Shown in pieces: positions 21,634-22,517 of a stretch of 22,517 bases of DNA. This stretch comes from Enterococcus_E cecorum_B. Its GTDB lineage: Bacteria; Bacillota; Bacilli; Lactobacillales; Enterococcaceae. The stretch spans positions 1 through 22,517 of the forward strand of contig CAMMST010000038.1 of the NCBI GenBank assembly GCA_946499615.1, written 5' to 3'. The position numbers and the translations under genes were made by a program. The notes beneath the pieces were generated by a model. It was not told where the DNA came from. It searched no databases and was given only the letters and a program-made list of their open reading frames with translations. Position 1 is the stretch's first letter; each line of letters starts with the position of its first letter.

Positions 21634-22517
21634 TCTAAATCTAAGGCAAATAGACGGCGGTAACGTTATTAAACAAGCAGATTTTGGGTCTAACTTATCG
21701 TTTGAACTATTAGATGAACGTCGTCGTAAAATCCCTGAGCTTGATGGTCAAACAGCGACCATCAGGCTGATAAAAGGGGATAATATCTCCTATCAAACAG
21801 AGTCGCAAGTTGTAGATGGCGCAGTTTCGTTTAAATTTGATAGAGTGCTGGAAAAAGGGATATACGTTTTAGAAATTGTAGCAGGTAACTATGTGTTTCC
21901 GTCTAACAATATGGTAAAGATTACGATTGAAAAAACCGCTGGAAGCTATAAACCTGAAAATATGGTTAAAACTGATTTGGTTGAGCTGCAAGGTAAGATT
22001 ATTGCGATAGAACAAAGAGAGCATGATGTTAATCAAGAGTTGCTTGATGTGGGTCAGAAACAAGCCGAGATGACAAAGCGTATCGAAATTTTAGAGCAAA
22101 AAGAAGACCACGATACAATTTACGATGATACAGCCATCAAGAAAGAATTAAGCGAGCTTAACCAAAGTATTGCAAAGAAAAAGCTTTATTATGCCTATGC
22201 TTATGAAAAAGACGGTACGAATGGATTTACCAAGTCTGATGTATATGATTCATTTTATCGTGAAATATCTAATTATTTTGGCATATCAGAAAAAGACAGC
22301 GACAATGCTGATGATTATATTTGGATGCCTACAAGGGTGGCTTCAGATGATAAGTTAAGCAAGGCAACATTTGAAGTTAATAAGCTAAAAGATTTGCATA
22401 GAAAAGCACCGACTGGATACACGCTAGACCGCACTACTATACCATGGACGGTTCGCTTTGATAATGGGTGTGAGTTGCGGTTTCCAAAAAACTCACCAAC
22501 AAGTGAGCGTGATAAAG
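21626..22517 (+). CDS. BppU-like baseplate upper protein, N-terminal part (runs off right edge)
   Basis: The frame opens with ATG at 21626 inside the holin gene and stays open to the window end (297 full codons). Residues 1-105 match the BppU N-terminal beta domain seen in lactococcal-type baseplates (GGNVIKQADFGSNLSFELLD, TATIRLIKGD, GIYVLEIVAGNYVFPSN). Residues about 112-190 are a coiled coil with LVELQGKIIAIEQREHD. The rest (YYAYAYEKDGTNGFTKSDVY onwards) begins a further domain that is cut off. It likely anchors receptor-binding proteins to the baseplate. Its placement after the holin is unusual. Confidence 0.85.
   Translation, partial: MNSLNLRQIDGGNVIKQADFGSNLSFELLDERRRKIPELDGQTATIRLIKGDNISYQTESQVVDGAVSFKFDRVLEKGIYVLEIVAGNYVFPSNNMVKITIEKTAGSYKPENMVKTDLVELQGKIIAIEQREHDVNQELLDVGQKQAEMTKRIEILEQKEDHDTIYDDTAIKKELSELNQSIAKKKLYYAYAYEKDGTNGFTKSDVYDSFYREISNYFGISEKDSDNADDYIWMPTRVASDDKLSKATFEVNKLKDLHRKAPTGYTLDRTTIPWTVRFDNGCELRFPKNSPTSERDK

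Overview
The window is the late (packaging, head, tail, start of lysis) region of a siphophage or prophage from a low-GC Firmicute, most likely a member of the Lactobacillales. The basis is the AT-rich sequence, strong AGGAGG-type ribosome binding sites, TTG and GTG starts, and the Firmicute phage families present: minor capsid 2-like proteins, Gp15-type tail chaperone, phage_holin_4 and a BppU-type baseplate N-terminus. All supported genes are on the + strand and tightly packed. I saw no integrase, repressor, host gene or att site, so the genus and the lysogenic state cannot be fixed.

Left block (1-2600). It opens with the 3' part of a structured RNA: two hairpins whose loops can form a 7-bp kissing interaction, then an intrinsic terminator. 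A tRNA-Arg(UCU) follows, then a ParB-DUF4417 fusion and three consecutive small, very basic proteins that all begin MGGRGA but differ afterwards. The block closes with a tRNA-like folded element and a second strong terminator.

Packaging and head block (2636-10167). It holds small and large terminase, portal, a small overlapping gene, and a minor capsid protein 2 carrying a C-terminal HExxH metallopeptidase domain. A small gene overlapping its stop codon is a candidate immunity partner and ends in its own terminator. Two further tiny genes (one a 38-residue membrane protein) and a third terminator follow. Next is a leader with three tandem hairpins that keep the loop AGACA while their stems covary, placed just upstream of the scaffold gene. 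Scaffold, major capsid and a small basic protein come next.

Connector and tail block (10170-20853). It holds four head-tail joining proteins, the tail tube protein, a 56-residue protein, the G and GT tail chaperones (joined by a probable programmed frameshift, candidate -2 at GGGAGAG), a 1120-residue tape measure with a 22/18-residue aromatic repeat, a short distal tail-like protein, and a 1384-residue tail hub/fibre protein with coiled coils, two carbohydrate-binding-like domains and an 11-unit decapeptide beta-helix.

Right end (20869-22517). Two tiny genes, a holin, and a BppU-like baseplate protein that runs off the edge.

The most promising undescribed elements are the AGACA hairpin array, the kissing-loop RNA beside the tRNA, the three MGGRGA proteins, and the capsid-fused metallopeptidase with its linked small gene.
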